From Planctomycetota bacterium (GTDB lineage: Bacteria > Planctomycetota > Phycisphaerae > Sedimentisphaerales > Anaerobacaceae), in the NCBI GenBank assembly GCA_022567055.1, contig JADFHU010000052.1, positions 1 through 14,134 on the forward strand: a stretch of DNA of 14,134 bases. Reading direction: 5' to 3'. The stretch's first letter is position 1; every line of letters begins with the position of its first letter. A program made the position numbers and the translations under genes. The notes under the pieces were generated by a model. The model had not been told where the DNA came from. It was given only the letters and a program-made list of their open reading frames with translations, and did no database searches. Shown in pieces: positions 13,147 through 14,134 of the stretch.

Positions 13147-13407
13147 ATGGACACTCAAAAAGATCGACAACTCTACTGGAAGAAGAACCTTCGTTATCTC
13201 GGGGTCCTCCTGACGATCTGGTTCATTGTTTCTTTTGGCTTCAGTGTCATCTTGGTAGATGTCCTCGACAAGATCCGTATCGGCGGCTTTAAGCTAGGGT
13301 TCTGGTTCGCCCAGCAGGGGTCTATCTATGTCTTTGTCCTCCTCATTTTCACCTATGTCTGGCTCATGAACCGCTTGGACAGAGAGTTTGACGTGGACGA
13401 AGAGTGA
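13147..13407 (+). CDS. DUF4212 protein, small subunit of a sodium:solute symporter
   Basis: An 86-residue membrane protein: basic start MDTQKDRQLYWKKNLRYLG, a first helix (~17-39), the conserved GFKLGFWFAQQGSIYVF, a second helix (~55-75), and an acidic tail LDREFDVDEE. This is the pattern of DUF4212, which accompanies large solute:sodium symporter subunits as a two-part carrier. Its stop overlaps the next start (GTGA), so the two are translated together. ATG 13147 is preferred over an in-frame ATG at 13135 because family members begin close to the basic segment; neither has a clear Shine-Dalgarno. A TATTAT at 13131-13136 would place the RNA start almost at the ATG, so a very short leader is possible. 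Confidence 0.9.
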   Translation: MDTQKDRQLYWKKNLRYLGVLLTIWFIVSFGFSVILVDVLDKIRIGGFKLGFWFAQQGSIYVFVLLIFTYVWLMNRLDREFDVDEE

Positions 13408-14134
13408 GTATCCAGGCCTGGACATATGTGCTAGTGACCTCTTCCTTTGTCTTGTACATCGGCATCGCGATCTGGTCACGAGCCAGTTCGACCGAAGAGT
13501 TCTATGTGGCGGGCAAGAGGGTCTCGCCGCTGGCCAACGGCATGGCCACCGCGGCCGACTGGATGTCCGCGGCCTCCTTCATCTCCATGGCGGGCCTCAT
13601 CTCCTTCATGGGTCGAGACGGAGCCGTCTACCTGATGGGGTGGACGGGCGGCTATGTCTTATTGGCCTTACTCTTGGCACCCTATCTGCGCAAGTTCGGA
13701 AAATTCACCGTTCCTGACTTTGTGGGTGAACGATACTATTCCCAGAGTGCCCGTCTGGTTGCCGTCGTCTGCGCCATCTTCATCTCCTTCACCTATGTGG
13801 CCGGCCAGATGCGGGGCGTCGGTGTGGTCTTCTCTCGCTTCCTCGAAGTGGACATCACCTATGGCGTCATCATTGGCATGGCCATCGTCTTCTTCTATGC
13901 CGTCATGGGAGGCATGAAGGGCATCACCTACACTCAGGTGGCCCAGTACTGTGTCTTGATCTTTTCCTTCATGGTGCCGGCCATATTCATCTCCTTGATG
14001 ATGACGGGCAATCCGATTCCCCAGCTAGGCTTTGGCGGCTCTCTGGTAAATGAGAATGGGGTTTATCTCCTAGACAAACTGGACAACTTGAATAGCGAAC
14101 TCGGATTCGACCTCTATACCAATGGCGTCAAAGG
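13404..14134 (+). CDS. Sodium:solute symporter, large subunit (5' part, continues past the window)
   Basis: The frame opens at GTG 13404 (overlapping the TGA of the small subunit) and is still open at the window end after about 243 codons. It belongs to the solute:sodium symporter family (SSS, LeuT fold): first helix VLVTSSFVLYIGIAIWS, then EEFYVAGKRVSPLANGMATA and ADWMSAASFISMAGLI, the strongly conserved sodium-site region of helices 1-2. Next come GGYVLLALLLAPYLRKFGKFTVPDFV, a helix with YVAGQMRGVGVVF, and GGMKGITYTQVAQY. Pairing with a DUF4212 subunit places it in the VC_2705-like subgroup, close to acetate/monocarboxylate carriers; the true substrate is unknown. It is complete at the 5' end only. 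Confidence 0.92.
   Translation, partial: MSIQAWTYVLVTSSFVLYIGIAIWSRASSTEEFYVAGKRVSPLANGMATAADWMSAASFISMAGLISFMGRDGAVYLMGWTGGYVLLALLLAPYLRKFGKFTVPDFVGERYYSQSARLVAVVCAIFISFTYVAGQMRGVGVVFSRFLEVDITYGVIIGMAIVFFYAVMGGMKGITYTQVAQYCVLIFSFMVPAIFISLMMTGNPIPQLGFGGSLVNENGVYLLDKLDNLNSELGFDLYTNGVK

Overview
The window comes from a flagellated Gram-negative (diderm) bacterium. It holds flagellar export genes, an N-terminal lipoprotein signal, GDP-mannose-type sugar nucleotide genes and a sodium:solute symporter pair. I cannot name the phylum from the sequence alone. By eye, roughly 2.2-7.5 kb is more AT-rich than the manC/manB region (8.5-12.9 kb), so the middle block may have a separate origin.

Layout. 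1-1316 (minus): start of a flagellar type III export operon, fliO-fliP and probably the first codons of fliQ, headed by a near-consensus sigma-54 promoter at 1374-1387. 1317-1745: noncoding, with palindromic structures ahead of a GNAT acetyltransferase gene (1746-2162, plus). 2256-3137 (minus): lipoprotein with an alpha/alpha-toroid repeat, divergent from the next block. 3413-7514 (plus): four tightly spaced genes forming a phosphonate-decoration operon. These are a LicD-family transferase, a PntC-PhnW fusion (2-aminoethylphosphonate transaminase plus CTP:2-AEP cytidylyltransferase), a CDP-alcohol phosphatidyltransferase and a histidine phosphatase. 7606-9955 (minus): aldo/keto reductase, manC, and a FucP-type permease cut off after 102 residues whose stop overlaps the manC start. 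10092-10558: a gene-end fragment and repeats. 10559-12853 (plus): phosphohexomutase (manB type) and an HpcH/HpaI aldolase. 12854-13146: repeats. 13147-14134 (plus): DUF4212 small subunit and the 5' part of the large subunit of a sodium:solute symporter.

How the genes fit together. The fusion protein can make 2-aminoethylphosphonate (2-AEP) from phosphonoacetaldehyde and activate it to CDP-2-AEP. The operon then offers two possible users: the CDP-alcohol phosphatidyltransferase (to a lipid-like alcohol, giving a phosphonolipid) and LicD (to a surface glycan). The upstream enzymes, PEP mutase and phosphonopyruvate decarboxylase, are not in the window. The neighbouring manC/manB genes supply GDP-mannose-type precursors, so the region looks devoted to the cell surface. 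The most interesting content is this compact phosphonate-headgroup operon with two candidate transferases and an unexplained phosphatase. Next come the truncated permease fused into the manC operon and a diverged palindromic repeat family flanking the manB-aldolase pair.
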